64,000 nt of DNA from Paenibacillus aestuarii (GCF_027789125.1 NZ_JAQFVF010000030.1:37266-101265), one strand, 5' to 3'; counted from the stretch's first letter, positions 54,352 through 63,745 are shown. The notes: generated from the sequence alone by a model not told the origin. Program-made: numbers and translations.

Positions 54352-54783
54352 CTAGCGAATTGCGGCAAACGGGTGCTTCACTTGCAGGCGCTGCCCATCC
54401 ACCTGCACCGTAATGTCCGCCACCCAGGAGCCGGTCATGAGTGGAACGGCGTCGGCTTGATAGCTGCCTGGCGTAGTCGCCGGAGCCGCTTCGCCGGATA
54501 CGGTCCCGCAGAACATGCTGGGCATGAAGAGCTCGTAGCTGATCTTGGCGGTTGAGACAGGCTGTCCGTCGGCCCGATGGAGCCGGATGGTCAACGGGTT
54601 AGGCTTCAGAAGCTGCGCGGGGGCCTTCTCCATGATGACTTCAACGGTATATCCGTCCGTGTCCGCCACCGTAGTCTCAGCGCCTGTCGGGGCGTCGCGA
54701 TTCCAATGGTGAAGCCAAATATAAAGCAGCGCCAAAGTAAGCAAAAGCAAAATCGAGAGTTTTCCCGCGATCGTTTTGTTCAT
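54352..54783 (-). CDS. FixH-like membrane-anchored protein
   Basis: The 143-residue protein has one N-terminal membrane helix (LSILLLLTLALLYIWL). An outside domain of about 105 residues resembles FixH/YtkA (LTIRLHRADGQPV, VPLMTGSWVADITVQVDG). ATG 54783 lies 11 nt after AGGAGG; TTG 54792 is closer than usual. It converges with the TauE/SafE gene, and the two stop codons are 4 nt apart without a visible terminator. FixH-like proteins act with FixI ATPases in oxidase maturation. Confidence 0.75.
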   Translation of the reverse strand: MNKTIAGKLSILLLLTLALLYIWLHHWNRDAPTGAETTVADTDGYTVEVIMEKAPAQLLKPNPLTIRLHRADGQPVSTAKISYELFMPSMFCGTVSGEAAPATTPGSYQADAVPLMTGSWVADITVQVDGQRLQVKHPFAAIR

Positions 54784-54990
54784 GCTGGGCAAAGCCTCCT
54801 GTCGGTATACGGCATACCGAATTGTATGCGGGAAGCGCGAAAATCAGATATTTTTCCTAATAAAATGGTTGAAAATACCGGGGTAGGCTGATTTCGCTTT
54901 ATGGGGTCGTTGTCCGCTTTTTGTACGAGGTATGGGATGTGTTACGATGAAGAAGCTGTTGACTTTATTGGAAAAGAGGGCTTCTTCCGT

Positions 54991-55746
54991 ATGCATACTT
55001 ATATCATCACTGGCGGCTCCAAAGGACTCGGAGCTGCGATCGTGTCCCAGCTCTTACAGAAGGGCGCTGCGGTGCATTGCATCGCCCGCAGCGAGAATGA
55101 GCGTTTGCGCCAAGAGGCGCTTCATGTGGAAGGAACGTTGACCTTCCATGCGTACGATTTGGCGCAAACGGAAGGCTTGGATTCGCTGCTTGAGCGAATC
55201 TTGGGGCAAGTGGATGCAGCGGATTCCATCACGCTCATCAACAATGCCGGCACGCTTGCCCCGATGACGCTGCTCGGCCGGGCAAGTACCGAAGACCTGC
55301 AGTTGAGCCTGCAGGTCAATCTTGTCGCGCCGATGCTGCTCACGAACAGCTTCATCCGGCAAACCCAGGGTCTGCCGGTGCTGAAGCGGGTCGTGAATCT
55401 GTCCTCCGGCGCGGGCAAAAAGCCGTATCCCGGCTGGGGTGCCTACTGCACCGCCAAAGCCGGGATCGATATGCTGACGCGCTGCGCCGGCGTCGAGCAG
55501 GAAGGGCTTGACCACCCGGTGGAGGTGATCTCCATCGCCCCGGGTGTTATTGATACGGAGATGCAGCAGCAGATTCGTGCTGCATCGGAGGCGGACTTCC
55601 CGCAGGTAGGCCGCTTTATTCAGCTGAAGGAGCAGGGCGAGCTTCAGACGCCGGAAGCGACGGCGGCGCAGCTGCTGCGCCTGCTCGATGCGAACGCGTT
55701 CGCGCTTGGCGAAGTCGCCGATCTGCGCACGAAGAGCGCGCCGTAA
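54991..55746 (+). CDS. Short-chain dehydrogenase/reductase (YueD-like)
   Basis: The 251-residue protein has the NADP-binding TGGSKGLG motif at residues 8-15. It also has the structural NNAG motif, catalytic Ser in SSGAGKK and the Tyr-Lys pair in YCTAK. The pattern, including the DTEMQQQIR tail, resembles B. subtilis YueD, a benzil reductase of the sepiapterin-reductase type. The natural substrate is unknown. ATG 54991 follows AAGAGGG by about 11 nt; the upstream extension to 54901 is not needed for the fold. Confidence 0.85.
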   Translation: MHTYIITGGSKGLGAAIVSQLLQKGAAVHCIARSENERLRQEALHVEGTLTFHAYDLAQTEGLDSLLERILGQVDAADSITLINNAGTLAPMTLLGRASTEDLQLSLQVNLVAPMLLTNSFIRQTQGLPVLKRVVNLSSGAGKKPYPGWGAYCTAKAGIDMLTRCAGVEQEGLDHPVEVISIAPGVIDTEMQQQIRAASEADFPQVGRFIQLKEQGELQTPEATAAQLLRLLDANAFALGEVADLRTKSAP

Positions 55747-55873
55747 ATCGGCGCTTCGGGTACGCCGCCAGCGCCAAAAATCGCGCCCCCTCGTCGCGCG
55801 CCTCCCCCGCTCTAGCGTCAAATCTCTTTAGAGGCCTCATACCGCGAGTGCGCCCCCACCTGCGCCCACACCC

Positions 55874-55916
55874 AAAAAAGAGCTAAGCGCATCTAAGCGC
55901 TTAGCTCTTTTATTTT
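55874..55916. terminator. Bidirectional terminator between the SDR gene and mscL
   Basis: A perfect 14-bp stem, AAAGAGCTAAGCGC with GCGCTTAGCTCTTT, has a 6-nt loop. A-runs precede and T-runs follow. It ends both convergent genes. Confidence 0.92.
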
Positions 55917-56385
55917 ACTGAATGCTGCCCGAGACGGTCGGTGCGCTGGACGTCAGCTCCGAAGTGCAGAACTTGCAGCGCGTAGCTTGCGCTGGGATGT
56001 CGGACAAGCAGTGCGGGCATGTTTTCGTCGTTGGCGCCTTTTCTTTCGGCTCCTCTTTTTTACGAAACTTGGAAATCTGTTTGACAACGATAAAAATAAC
56101 GAAGGACACAATCAGGAAATCCAAGAAAGTGGAGATGAATTGTCCATAATTAAACGTAGGTGCACTTTTTGCGGCAGCTTCCGCCAACGTAGCGTAATGT
56201 TCTCCATTTAGAGGGATGAACAGGTCATTAAACTTGACTTTGCCCAGCAATAGTCCGATAGGCGGCATAATCAAATCGTTCACAATCGAAGTGATGACTT
56301 TACCGAAAGCTCCGCCGATAATGACCCCAACCGCTAGATCAACCATGTTCCCTTTAAAGGCAAAATCTTTGAATTCCTTAATCAT
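55915..56385 (-). CDS. mscL: Large-conductance mechanosensitive channel MscL with zinc-ribbon tail
   Basis: The 156-residue protein has the MscL core: N-terminal amphipathic [23 protein letters not shown]1 at about 15-40, TM2 at about 75-98 and a cytoplasmic helix. It opens under membrane tension to release solutes. After a Lys/Glu-rich link it carries [18 protein letters not shown], a four-Cys zinc-ribbon motif not present in typical MscL proteins. ATG 56385 follows GGAGGT by 5 nt; the longer frame to 56418 has no support. Confidence 0.92.
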   Translation of the reverse strand: MIKEFKDFAFKGNMVDLAVGVIIGGAFGKVITSIVNDLIMPPIGLLLGKVKFNDLFIPLNGEHYATLAEAAAKSAPTFNYGQFISTFLDFLIVSFVIFIVVKQISKFRKKEEPKEKAPTTKTCPHCLSDIPAQATRCKFCTSELTSSAPTVSGSIQ

Positions 56386-56553
56386 AAGAACCTCCAGAAA
56401 GACTTCAGTTGTTAGCATTGTAGCATAACTTCTTGCATTCTACCAAATGGTATAAACGAGGTGGGAAAACTGGATGCGATTAACTATTTCACATAATAGA
56501 AGCGTAGTATAATAGATTTGAGACTATAAACCAGGTAGGGATGGGATCGCTGC

Positions 56554-59274
56554 GTGTTCGGGAGAAAAAGATTCGGGATTCGATTGAAGATTATGCTTGG
56601 CTATTTATTTATTATTATTTGTTTGACGATTGCTTTTATTTTAGTCGACAACCAGGTTACTTCCATTCAACAAGACCGGAACTACATTGCTGAACACGAC
56701 TTCGCCGTTAACGAGGAAACGAATCGCATCGAAAAGATGGTGATTGAGATGGAGAGCGGTCTGCGGGGGTATCTGCTGACTGGCAATTTGTCTTATCTGG
56801 AACCATACACAACGAATGAATTTAAATGGAGAGATTCCTACGATAGGCTCAATGGGCTGATTGCCGACAATCCGAGCCAGCAGCAAAACTTGAGCTCCAT
56901 TAAGGAAGCCATTGAACAATGGATCAAGAACGATTGCGAACCGATTGTGATGCTAAAAAAGCGGAACCCAAGCAATACGTTTGCGGACATATACGATACG
57001 AACTCGGGCAAAGTAGATCTGGACGGAATCCGTTCCAAGTTTGAAACTTTCCGCACGATAGAAAAAGGGATGATGAAGCAGCGTACGCAGTATTTGGATT
57101 CACAATATAAGACGCTGAGCATTTCTTTATTTGCCATGCTAACGATTGTGGGTTTGGTTTCGATCACGATCGCCTTTATCCTCTCGCAGTCCATTGTCGG
57201 TACGATGAAGCAAGTAACCCGAACCATTATCCGATTGGCTTCGTCTAAAGGAGAGATAACCCGCCGGATACGGGTCCATGTGAATGATGAAGTGCGGGAC
57301 CTCGCCGAAGCGACGAACCTGCTGCTGGAAAGTCACGAAGAGGACCAGTGGCAGCAGAAAAAAATTACAGAAGTTATCAGTTCGCTGCAAGGCATTTCTG
57401 ATTTGGAAACATTGGGCAGAACGTTCACTGCCAAAACAGCGGAGCTGCTCGGCGCTTCTTACGGGGTATTCTACGTAAGCTTCAAGCAGGAAACAACGAG
57501 TTATATGGTCAAAGTAGCTTCGTATGCAGCGCTGGGAGACTGTCATGAGCTCGGCGTACTTAAGTTCCGAGTCGGAGAGGGGCTTGTCGGTCAGAGCGCG
57601 GCCAGCAAAAAAATATACCATCTGACCAACGTCCCGGATCAATATATTTCCATTTCCTCAGGTTTGGGCTCCGCTAGTCCGCGCAGCATTTTAATTGTTC
57701 CTGTTGAATATAATAACGAAGTTATAGCGGTCATTGAGCTGGCGTCTTTGGACAAGTTTACTTCCCTTCATATGGAATTGATCAACGATATTTTGGAAGT
57801 TCTGGGTACGATTATCCATAGTGTAGAGTCGCGCGTTGAGGTCGAAAGGTTGCTCAGAGAGTCGCAGTTGCTGACAGAAGAGCTGCAGACTCAGGCTGAA
57901 GAGCTGCTGACCCAGCAGGAGGAGCTGCATATCACCAATGAGCAGTTGGAAGAGCAGAACCGTTACGCGGATGAGAAATCCAAGGAGCTGGAGCAGATCA
58001 AGGTCTCGCTGGAAGAGCATATGAAGCAGCTGGAGCAAAGTTCGCAATATAAGACGGAGTTTTTGGCGAATATGTCGCATGAGCTGCGAACGCCGCTGAA
58101 CAGCGTATTAATTTTGTCGCAAATATTAGCGGAGAACAAGCGTCATACGTTGACAAAGGAAGAGCAGGAATATGCGCAAGTGATTCATTCGGCAGGCAAC
58201 GATTTGCTGTTGCTGATCAATGATGTGTTGGATTTATCCAAGGTCGAGGCCGGTAAGCTGGAAATTCACGTTGACGGGATGAATGTTCTGGAGCTCCCGA
58301 GTATATTAAGAGCCCAGTTCGACAAAGTCGCCGAACAGAAGAATATTGCGTTCACAACCGAAATCGCTGCGCAATTGCCGAAAATTTTTTACACGGATGA
58401 ACAAAGGATTCACCAAATTATTAAAAATCTGCTCTCCAATGCTTTCAAATTTACCCACTTAGGGTATGTGCATTTGCGTGTGGCTATGTGTGAGCCCAAG
58501 TTGGCGGCTTCACTGCTGCCGGAAGCGAAGCCCGACCAAGTCTTGGCTATCTCTGTCCGCGATACAGGAATCGGCATACCGCAGGATAAGTGGGAACTGG
58601 TGTTTGATCCTTTCCGTCAGGCAGACGGGACAACAAACCGCAAATATGGCGGAACTGGACTAGGCTTGTCCATCAGCAAGGAACTGGCGGCTTTGCTTGG
58701 CGGCTGCATCACGATGGAAAGCGAAGAAGGAGTCGGCAGCACGTTTACACTTTATGTGCCGACGCTCGATTTGCAGATGAGCGAGTTGATCACTGCGCGC
58801 CAAGAGGCGGCGGTTGCCTTCGCAGAGCCAGTTTTCGGAACTGACGCGAACGATCTGCCGGTTGAGGAGGAAAGTGGCGGACTGAGGGAGAGCAGCGATT
58901 TTCATGGCAAAAAAGTGCTCGTCGTCGATGACGATGTCCGCAATGTGTTCACGCTTAGCAACGCGCTGGAGAATGAAGGGATCACCGTTGTTGCTGCGCA
59001 CCATGGCCAGGAGTGTTTGGAGCTATTGGATCAGATGCCCGAAATCGATTTGGTGCTCATGGATATTATGATGCCGGTGATGGACGGTTACGAAGCGATG
59101 CGGGCCATTCGCCGAAATCCCCGTTTCGAGCACATGCCAATTATTGCATTAACGGCCAAAGCGATGAAGCAGGATCGTGAGATTTGTCTGGAAGCAGGAG
59201 CGTCGGACTACATCAGTAAACCGCTAAATCTCGATCAGCTCTTTTCATTGATGCGCGTATGGTTAACCAAGTAG
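56554..59274 (+). CDS. CHASE3-GAF hybrid sensor histidine kinase with receiver domain
   Basis: The protein has 906 residues. TM1 is at about 10-28, a CHASE3 sensor (about 35-185, RIEKMVIEMESGLRGYLLTG) follows, TM2 is at about 190-212, then HAMP and GAF (about 270-420) and a coiled coil (about 430-500). HisKA has His509 in MSHELRTPLNSV. HATPase has NLLSNAFKFT, DTGIGIP and GGTGLGLSI. The C-terminal receiver (about 785-905) has Asp837 in LMDIMMPVMDG. GTG 56554 is the start. It is followed by a cheR gene, suggesting a shared signalling role. No output domain or separate regulator is encoded nearby. Confidence 0.9.
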   Translation: MFGRKRFGIRLKIMLGYLFIIICLTIAFILVDNQVTSIQQDRNYIAEHDFAVNEETNRIEKMVIEMESGLRGYLLTGNLSYLEPYTTNEFKWRDSYDRLNGLIADNPSQQQNLSSIKEAIEQWIKNDCEPIVMLKKRNPSNTFADIYDTNSGKVDLDGIRSKFETFRTIEKGMMKQRTQYLDSQYKTLSISLFAMLTIVGLVSITIAFILSQSIVGTMKQVTRTIIRLASSKGEITRRIRVHVNDEVRDLAEATNLLLESHEEDQWQQKKITEVISSLQGISDLETLGRTFTAKTAELLGASYGVFYVSFKQETTSYMVKVASYAALGDCHELGVLKFRVGEGLVGQSAASKKIYHLTNVPDQYISISSGLGSASPRSILIVPVEYNNEVIAVIELASLDKFTSLHMELINDILEVLGTIIHSVESRVEVERLLRESQLLTEELQTQAEELLTQQEELHITNEQLEEQNRYADEKSKELEQIKVSLEEHMKQLEQSSQYKTEFLANMSHELRTPLNSVLILSQILAENKRHTLTKEEQEYAQVIHSAGNDLLLLINDVLDLSKVEAGKLEIHVDGMNVLELPSILRAQFDKVAEQKNIAFTTEIAAQLPKIFYTDEQRIHQIIKNLLSNAFKFTHLGYVHLRVAMCEPKLAASLLPEAKPDQVLAISVRDTGIGIPQDKWELVFDPFRQADGTTNRKYGGTGLGLSISKELAALLGGCITMESEEGVGSTFTLYVPTLDLQMSELITARQEAAVAFAEPVFGTDANDLPVEEESGGLRESSDFHGKKVLVVDDDVRNVFTLSNALENEGITVVAAHHGQECLELLDQMPEIDLVLMDIMMPVMDGYEAMRAIRRNPRFEHMPIIALTAKAMKQDREICLEAGASDYISKPLNLDQLFSLMRVWLTK

Positions 59275-59289
59275 GAGAAAGGGGATGGC

Positions 59290-60183
59290 ATGCTGAATTC
59301 AACCAACTGGGATTCCGCTGAAGAGATTTTGGACGAGATGCCGGAGACTTCGGAGGGCGAGAGAGAGGCCATTGAGATCGATCTTTTGCTGGAGGGTATC
59401 TACCGTCTTAATGGTTACGATTTTCGGAACTATGTCAGATCCTCCATTCGAAGACGCATTCACAATCGGATGAGGCTGGAGAAGCTGCCAACCATTACGG
59501 CGCTTCTGGAGAAAATATTGTACGACGAACAGGCAGCAGCACGCCTGATGAAAGATTTTTCTATTAATGTCACCGAAATGTATCGGGACCCCAGTTTTTT
59601 TCGTGCCTTTCGCGCGAAGGTTGTTCCGCATTTAACGAAGCTTCCGACGATTCGCATCTGGCATGCCGGTTGCTCAAGTGGTGAAGAAGTGTTATCGATG
59701 GCGATTTTGTTGGAAGAAGCGGGACTGCTTCATAAAACAATTATTTTTGCCACAGACATGAATGCTGCCGTTCTGGAAAAAGCGAAGACAGGAGCTTGCC
59801 CGTTGTCGCGCATGCAAACCTACACCAAAAACTACTTGCAGGCTGGAGGCAGCCGTGAGTTTTCTGCTTACTACACCACAGATGCCGGCCATGCTTATTT
59901 TGATGCGGCGCTCTTGCGCACGGTTACGTTTTTTCAGCATAATCTGGTGACGGACCGGTCTTTTAATGAATTTCACGTCATCATTTGCCGGAACGTGCTC
60001 ATATATTTCAATAGCGCTTTGCAGAACAGGGCGCATGAGTTATTCCGCGAAAGCCTGTGCGGATTCGGATTTCTGGGGCTCGGCAGCAAAGAGTCATTGA
60101 CTTTCGTGGACGCCCTTCACTATTACGATGTTGTCGAACCGACAGAGAAAATTTACCGAAAAAAGAAAAAAGAGATCTTGTGA
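59290..60183 (+). CDS. CheR-type methyltransferase
   Basis: The 297-residue protein is an S-adenosylmethionine-dependent glutamate methyltransferase of the CheR family. The SAM-binding segments are IWHAGCSSGEEVLSMAIL (about residues 120-140) and FATDMNAAVLEKAK. The family signature is VIICRNVLIYF. It starts 15 nt after the hybrid kinase. No cheB or receptor gene is adjacent, so it may act on the kinase or on chemoreceptors elsewhere. Confidence 0.9.
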   Translation: MLNSTNWDSAEEILDEMPETSEGEREAIEIDLLLEGIYRLNGYDFRNYVRSSIRRRIHNRMRLEKLPTITALLEKILYDEQAAARLMKDFSINVTEMYRDPSFFRAFRAKVVPHLTKLPTIRIWHAGCSSGEEVLSMAILLEEAGLLHKTIIFATDMNAAVLEKAKTGACPLSRMQTYTKNYLQAGGSREFSAYYTTDAGHAYFDAALLRTVTFFQHNLVTDRSFNEFHVIICRNVLIYFNSALQNRAHELFRESLCGFGFLGLGSKESLTFVDALHYYDVVEPTEKIYRKKKKEIL

Positions 60184-60198
60184 GATCATGTCCAAAAT

Positions 60199-60238
60199 TA
60201 AAGGAGCTAAGCACGTATCAGGTGCCTAGCTCCTTTTT
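60199..60238. terminator. Bidirectional terminator between cheR and the nucleotidase gene
   Basis: AAAGGAGCTAAGCACG pairs imperfectly with GGTGCCTAGCTCCTTTTT. A-run and T-run flank the stem, so it serves both convergent genes. Confidence 0.85.
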
Positions 60239-60254
60239 CATTTGCTCACGAATC

Positions 60255-62408
60255 TTATTTTTTCAAATCCAGGCGCACATCGCGTCCATCGTCATCTACA
60301 GTCAATGTTTTGCCTGCTGCTTTCAAGGCATTCGCGTAGCTAACCCAAGCGTCCAGCATAACGGCACCGTCTTTCCAGTCTTTCACTTCGCCGAATACCT
60401 TGAAGCCGTCGCCTTTGCCTGTTGCCATGAAATCGTTCGTCGTCACTTTGAAATTGCGGCTGGTGTTAAACTTACCGTCTGTGTAGACAGGCGTGCCGTC
60501 GACCAAAGTAATTTTGGAGAAGCGTTCACCTTCAGGCTTCGTCGCATCCCATTCGACTTTCAGACCGGAAAACTGGATGGCCGGCAGCTTCGAGTATTGA
60601 TCGCTGACTTCCAGTGCTCTCTTAATTTGTTCAGCGGTCATCGTGCCGGTAACGTTGTAGTTGCCGAACGGGAACACTTCGAACATTTTGCCATAGGTCA
60701 GATCGCCTTTATCGACGTCGGCGCGAATGCCGCCAATATTCGTAAACGCGATATCCGACTTCTCCGAAGCACGCATCGCGTCCGTGATGCTGTTGCCCAG
60801 TTGGGAAGCACCGTCGCGTTCCACTCCGCCATTTACATCAAAACGGAATGATTTGCGTGTCAGCGGTTCTCCTGTAACAACTTCAACTTCGTTAGATTTG
60901 ACGGAAATTTTTGCTTTATAATCTTTTACGGTTTGCTGTACTTCCGGATCAGCTGTCGTCAGATTCGTATAAGTTTCCAGCAAACCTGCGCTGGAGGACA
61001 TGACTTTTTTCGTTGTTTTATCTACAAAAAGTTGAATATGACCTACTGCATACAGCCAGCTTTGCGCTTCCACGACAGGAATGCCGTTCACGATGCCGGA
61101 TACGCGCATATGGGAGTGGCCTCCGACGATCGCATCCAGTGTACCGTTGCCTGTACCGTTGGCGAGAGCGGCCAGCTCATTCATAATTTCTTGCGACTTC
61201 TGGTTTTGTTCGCCTGGCAGGTGAGAGGTGACCATAATAATATCTACACCTTTTGCACGCAGCTCATCGGACAATTGCTTGGCCAGCGGCACAGGATCGA
61301 CGAAGGAAAGACCTTCGATATTCGTGGATTTCGTCGTCGTTGTTGTTTGCGGTGTGGAGAATCCGATAATACCGATTTTTAAGCCGTCTTTTTCGATGAT
61401 TACGTATGGCTGAGTCCAGTCAACTGGCTTACCGGTTTTGTCATCGATGATATTAGCGCCAAGGATAGGGAACTTGGCGTTCTTGATGTTGTTGATCAGC
61501 ACATCGCGCCCAAAATCGAACTCATGGTTACCGATCGCTGCCGCATCGTATTTGACTTCGGCCATCGTGTCCATGACGGACTGTCCATTTGTCGTGTTGG
61601 AGATCAGCGTACCTTGCCAAGCGTCACCGCCGTCGACAACGACAGTCCCTGCCGGGTTGATGGCGCGGAAATCGTTGACAATACCGGCCAGCGTTTCGAT
61701 GCCGCCTTGATTTTGCTTGCGCTTCTTGTCGAAGCCGACTTCAATTTGGCCGTGAATATCGTTGGTCGTCAAGATATCTACAACTTTGAAAAGAATAGGT
61801 TTCAGCGCTTTCGCCACCTCATCGCGCGTTACTTCAGCGGACGGGTTGAAATTACCGTCCAATGTCGGATTGAAAATACCGCTAAGCACGGCATAAGCGA
61901 CATAAGGGCGAGATTCCTTCGCGATCGCATCACTGTCTTTGAAATAATTAAGCACTTGCTCATTGACTTCTGGCAGTTTACCGCCAGTCACTGTTTTAAC
62001 AATAAGCTCAGCAAGCTCTTGACGGGTTACAGGTGCGTTCGGGTGGAACGTGCCGTCGGCGAAGCCGCTGATGAGTTTCGCTGCTACGGCGTTGGCTACC
62101 GCTTGCTTTTGCCAGCCGGCAAGGTCAGTGAATGCAGCTGTTCCGGGATCGGCATCTTTTAATTTCGCCGCACGGTTAATCATAGTCAGTACTTCAGCGC
62201 GCGTAGCTGCAGAAGCCCCGCGATAGTCAGCGTCGCCGTAGCCTTCCACAGCGCCTTGACTTACAGCAAGCTGCATATCGGATTTCAATGGAGTCGATAC
62301 GGCAGGAGCTGGAACTGTCTCTGCAAAAGCCAGGCTGCCAGAGAAAGAGCTAGTAAGAACAGTGACAAGTGCTAAAGCAGTAAGACGAGTTGTAAACGTC
62401 TTCTTCAT
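60255..62408 (-). CDS. SLH-anchored 5'-nucleotidase/metallophosphatase (UshA/YfkN-like)
   Basis: The 717-residue protein has a Sec signal peptide (cleavage near SLAFA/ET). Three S-layer-homology modules (about 45-85, 90-145 and 155-205) anchor it to the cell-wall polymer. A metallophosphoesterase domain follows with TTNDIHGQ, GGDAWQG, GNHEFDFG and GGHSHMR, then the 5'-nucleotidase C-terminal domain (about 500-690). It would hydrolyse extracellular nucleotides to nucleosides and phosphate. The adenosine deaminase gene is elsewhere in the window but not linked. ATG 62408 follows GGGAGGT on the minus strand. Confidence 0.92.
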   Translation of the reverse strand: MKKTFTTRLTALALVTVLTSSFSGSLAFAETVPAPAVSTPLKSDMQLAVSQGAVEGYGDADYRGASAATRAEVLTMINRAAKLKDADPGTAAFTDLAGWQKQAVANAVAAKLISGFADGTFHPNAPVTRQELAELIVKTVTGGKLPEVNEQVLNYFKDSDAIAKESRPYVAYAVLSGIFNPTLDGNFNPSAEVTRDEVAKALKPILFKVVDILTTNDIHGQIEVGFDKKRKQNQGGIETLAGIVNDFRAINPAGTVVVDGGDAWQGTLISNTTNGQSVMDTMAEVKYDAAAIGNHEFDFGRDVLINNIKNAKFPILGANIIDDKTGKPVDWTQPYVIIEKDGLKIGIIGFSTPQTTTTTKSTNIEGLSFVDPVPLAKQLSDELRAKGVDIIMVTSHLPGEQNQKSQEIMNELAALANGTGNGTLDAIVGGHSHMRVSGIVNGIPVVEAQSWLYAVGHIQLFVDKTTKKVMSSSAGLLETYTNLTTADPEVQQTVKDYKAKISVKSNEVEVVTGEPLTRKSFRFDVNGGVERDGASQLGNSITDAMRASEKSDIAFTNIGGIRADVDKGDLTYGKMFEVFPFGNYNVTGTMTAEQIKRALEVSDQYSKLPAIQFSGLKVEWDATKPEGERFSKITLVDGTPVYTDGKFNTSRNFKVTTNDFMATGKGDGFKVFGEVKDWKDGAVMLDAWVSYANALKAAGKTLTVDDDGRDVRLDLKK

Positions 62409-62520
62409 ACGTGAAAAAACCTCCCTATGAATAAAAAACAGTTGATAGTAACCCGAATTTTAGTATAAAGGAGATGGTAGAATTTGAGAAGATAAGAATT
62501 CATTAACTATTTGTATGCAC

Positions 62521-62550
62521 AAAAAAAGCCCCTAACCTTCAAGAGTTAAG
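62521..62550 (-). terminator. Terminator overlapping the stop of the 92-aa gene
   Basis: Read on the minus strand, CTTAAC pairs with GTTAGG (one wobble), followed by GGGC and seven T. The stem overlaps the gene's TAA codon. Confidence 0.6.
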
Positions 62551-62824
62551 TAGCTTTGCGCTCTACGAAAACTTCAAAATGATATATGGTATTTCGCGTA
62601 AGCACTCGAAAATCTTGCCCGTCTTTATCAATAGCCTGAACTCGCGTTGTCTTAAATGGCATATATTTATTGATGCCGGAGAGAACCATCGGCGCGCCAA
62701 CCTCTGTCGGCTTCATCTCGCGGAAAGTTTGACCTTGGATATCATCAAAATTAAAACGATCCGAGCGGTGCTTGGGCGTAATTCCGTCCACTTCGTAGAT
62801 TTGAAGAAGCTTTAACAATCTCAT
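62546..62824 (-). CDS. Unknown 92-residue protein
   Basis: The ATG (62822-62824) lies 5 nt after AGGAGGG on the minus strand, so translation is well supported. The protein has no signal or membrane segment. It contains many Lys, Arg and Asp and the segments DIQGQTFREMKPTEVG and NTIYHFEVFVERKAT, which suggest beta-strands. I do not recognise the family. Its upstream region is shared with the plus-strand gene at 63026. Confidence 0.7.
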   Translation of the reverse strand: MRLLKLLQIYEVDGITPKHRSDRFNFDDIQGQTFREMKPTEVGAPMVLSGINKYMPFKTTRVQAIDKDGQDFRVLTRNTIYHFEVFVERKAT

Positions 62825-63025
62825 TGTGACCCTCCTGTTAGTTTGACCTGAGGCAAGCGGAGAACGTAATTATAGGCTTGTATGCTCTTTCTTCATCTTA
62901 TTCTAGTATACAACGACTTATGCAAATGGAGAAATCCTAAGGCTAATAAATATCTAATATAGATCTAATACTTTCCTAGCTTGTTCAATATACAATGAGA
63001 TTTAATAACGGAGGTGCAAGGTGTC

Positions 63026-63274
63026 ATGATTTATTCGACAATATACGTTGCGGATAAGGAAATTATCGCTTTTTTCGAGCCAGATGTTCAAATAAAACTC
63101 CCATTCGCTGTTGAAGCCATTCTAGATAATTTGAAAGACCCTAATGTGATGAGAATCTTCGATGAATTGGGACTTGTGAATATTACCCACTCGGACGTGA
63201 CGTTATACTCGCTTAACGGTGATATGGCGACGATCCGCCTGGTTTCGGATTCCAATCTTATTCCAACTCTCTGA
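63026..63274 (+). CDS. Unknown 82-residue protein
   Basis: ATG 63026 lies 10 nt after GGAGGT; the in-frame GTG 63014 overlaps that site. The protein is acidic, with no signal peptide or membrane segment. It has a repeated alternation of hydrophobic residues (IYVADKEIIAFFEPD, VTLYSLNGDMATIRLVSD) typical of a small mixed alpha/beta fold. I do not recognise it. Confidence 0.68.
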   Translation: MIYSTIYVADKEIIAFFEPDVQIKLPFAVEAILDNLKDPNVMRIFDELGLVNITHSDVTLYSLNGDMATIRLVSDSNLIPTL

Positions 63275-63340
63275 TGTTCCTGGCTCTCCCTAACTTTTTT
63301 CGTTACAATGAAGTAGATCAAAGTATGGGAGGTTATGTCG

Positions 63341-63730
63341 ATGGCAGTTTTGAAATTGGAACATGTGGGCGTCATGGTAGCAAATTTGGAAGCCTCAATC
63401 CGCTTCTACGTGGAAGTTATTGGCCTGAAACATAAGGGAACGCTTCTTCACACGAATGGCGTGATCCGACTGGGGTTCCTTGGATTCGAACTCACTGGTG
63501 AGACGGAAGTCGAATTAATTGAAGGCTATAATGCCGGCCTGCCACAAGAAGGCAAAGTTCATCATCTAGCGTTTACTGTCGATGATATAGAGTCGGAGTA
63601 TGCTAGAATCGCTGGACTTCAGGTAGAGCAGCTTGATGCCGAAATTACCACGTTGCCTAACGGTTCCCGATATTTCTTCTTCAATGGATTAGACGGGGAA
63701 CGAATTGAATTCTTTCAATCTACACGTTAA
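63341..63730 (+). CDS. VOC-family (glyoxalase I-like) protein
   Basis: The 129-residue protein has paired beta-alpha-beta-beta-beta modules of the vicinal oxygen chelate fold. Candidate metal ligands are the His in KLEHVGVMV, Glu in ELIEGYN, His in VHHLAFTV and the C-terminal Glu in ERIEFFQ. These match the four-ligand pattern of glyoxalase I-like enzymes. The substrate is unknown. ATG 63341 lies 8 nt after GGGAGG; ATG 63335 is too close to that site. Confidence 0.85.
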   Translation: MAVLKLEHVGVMVANLEASIRFYVEVIGLKHKGTLLHTNGVIRLGFLGFELTGETEVELIEGYNAGLPQEGKVHHLAFTVDDIESEYARIAGLQVEQLDAEITTLPNGSRYFFFNGLDGERIEFFQSTR

Positions 63731-63745
63731 AATATTGAAATTAAT

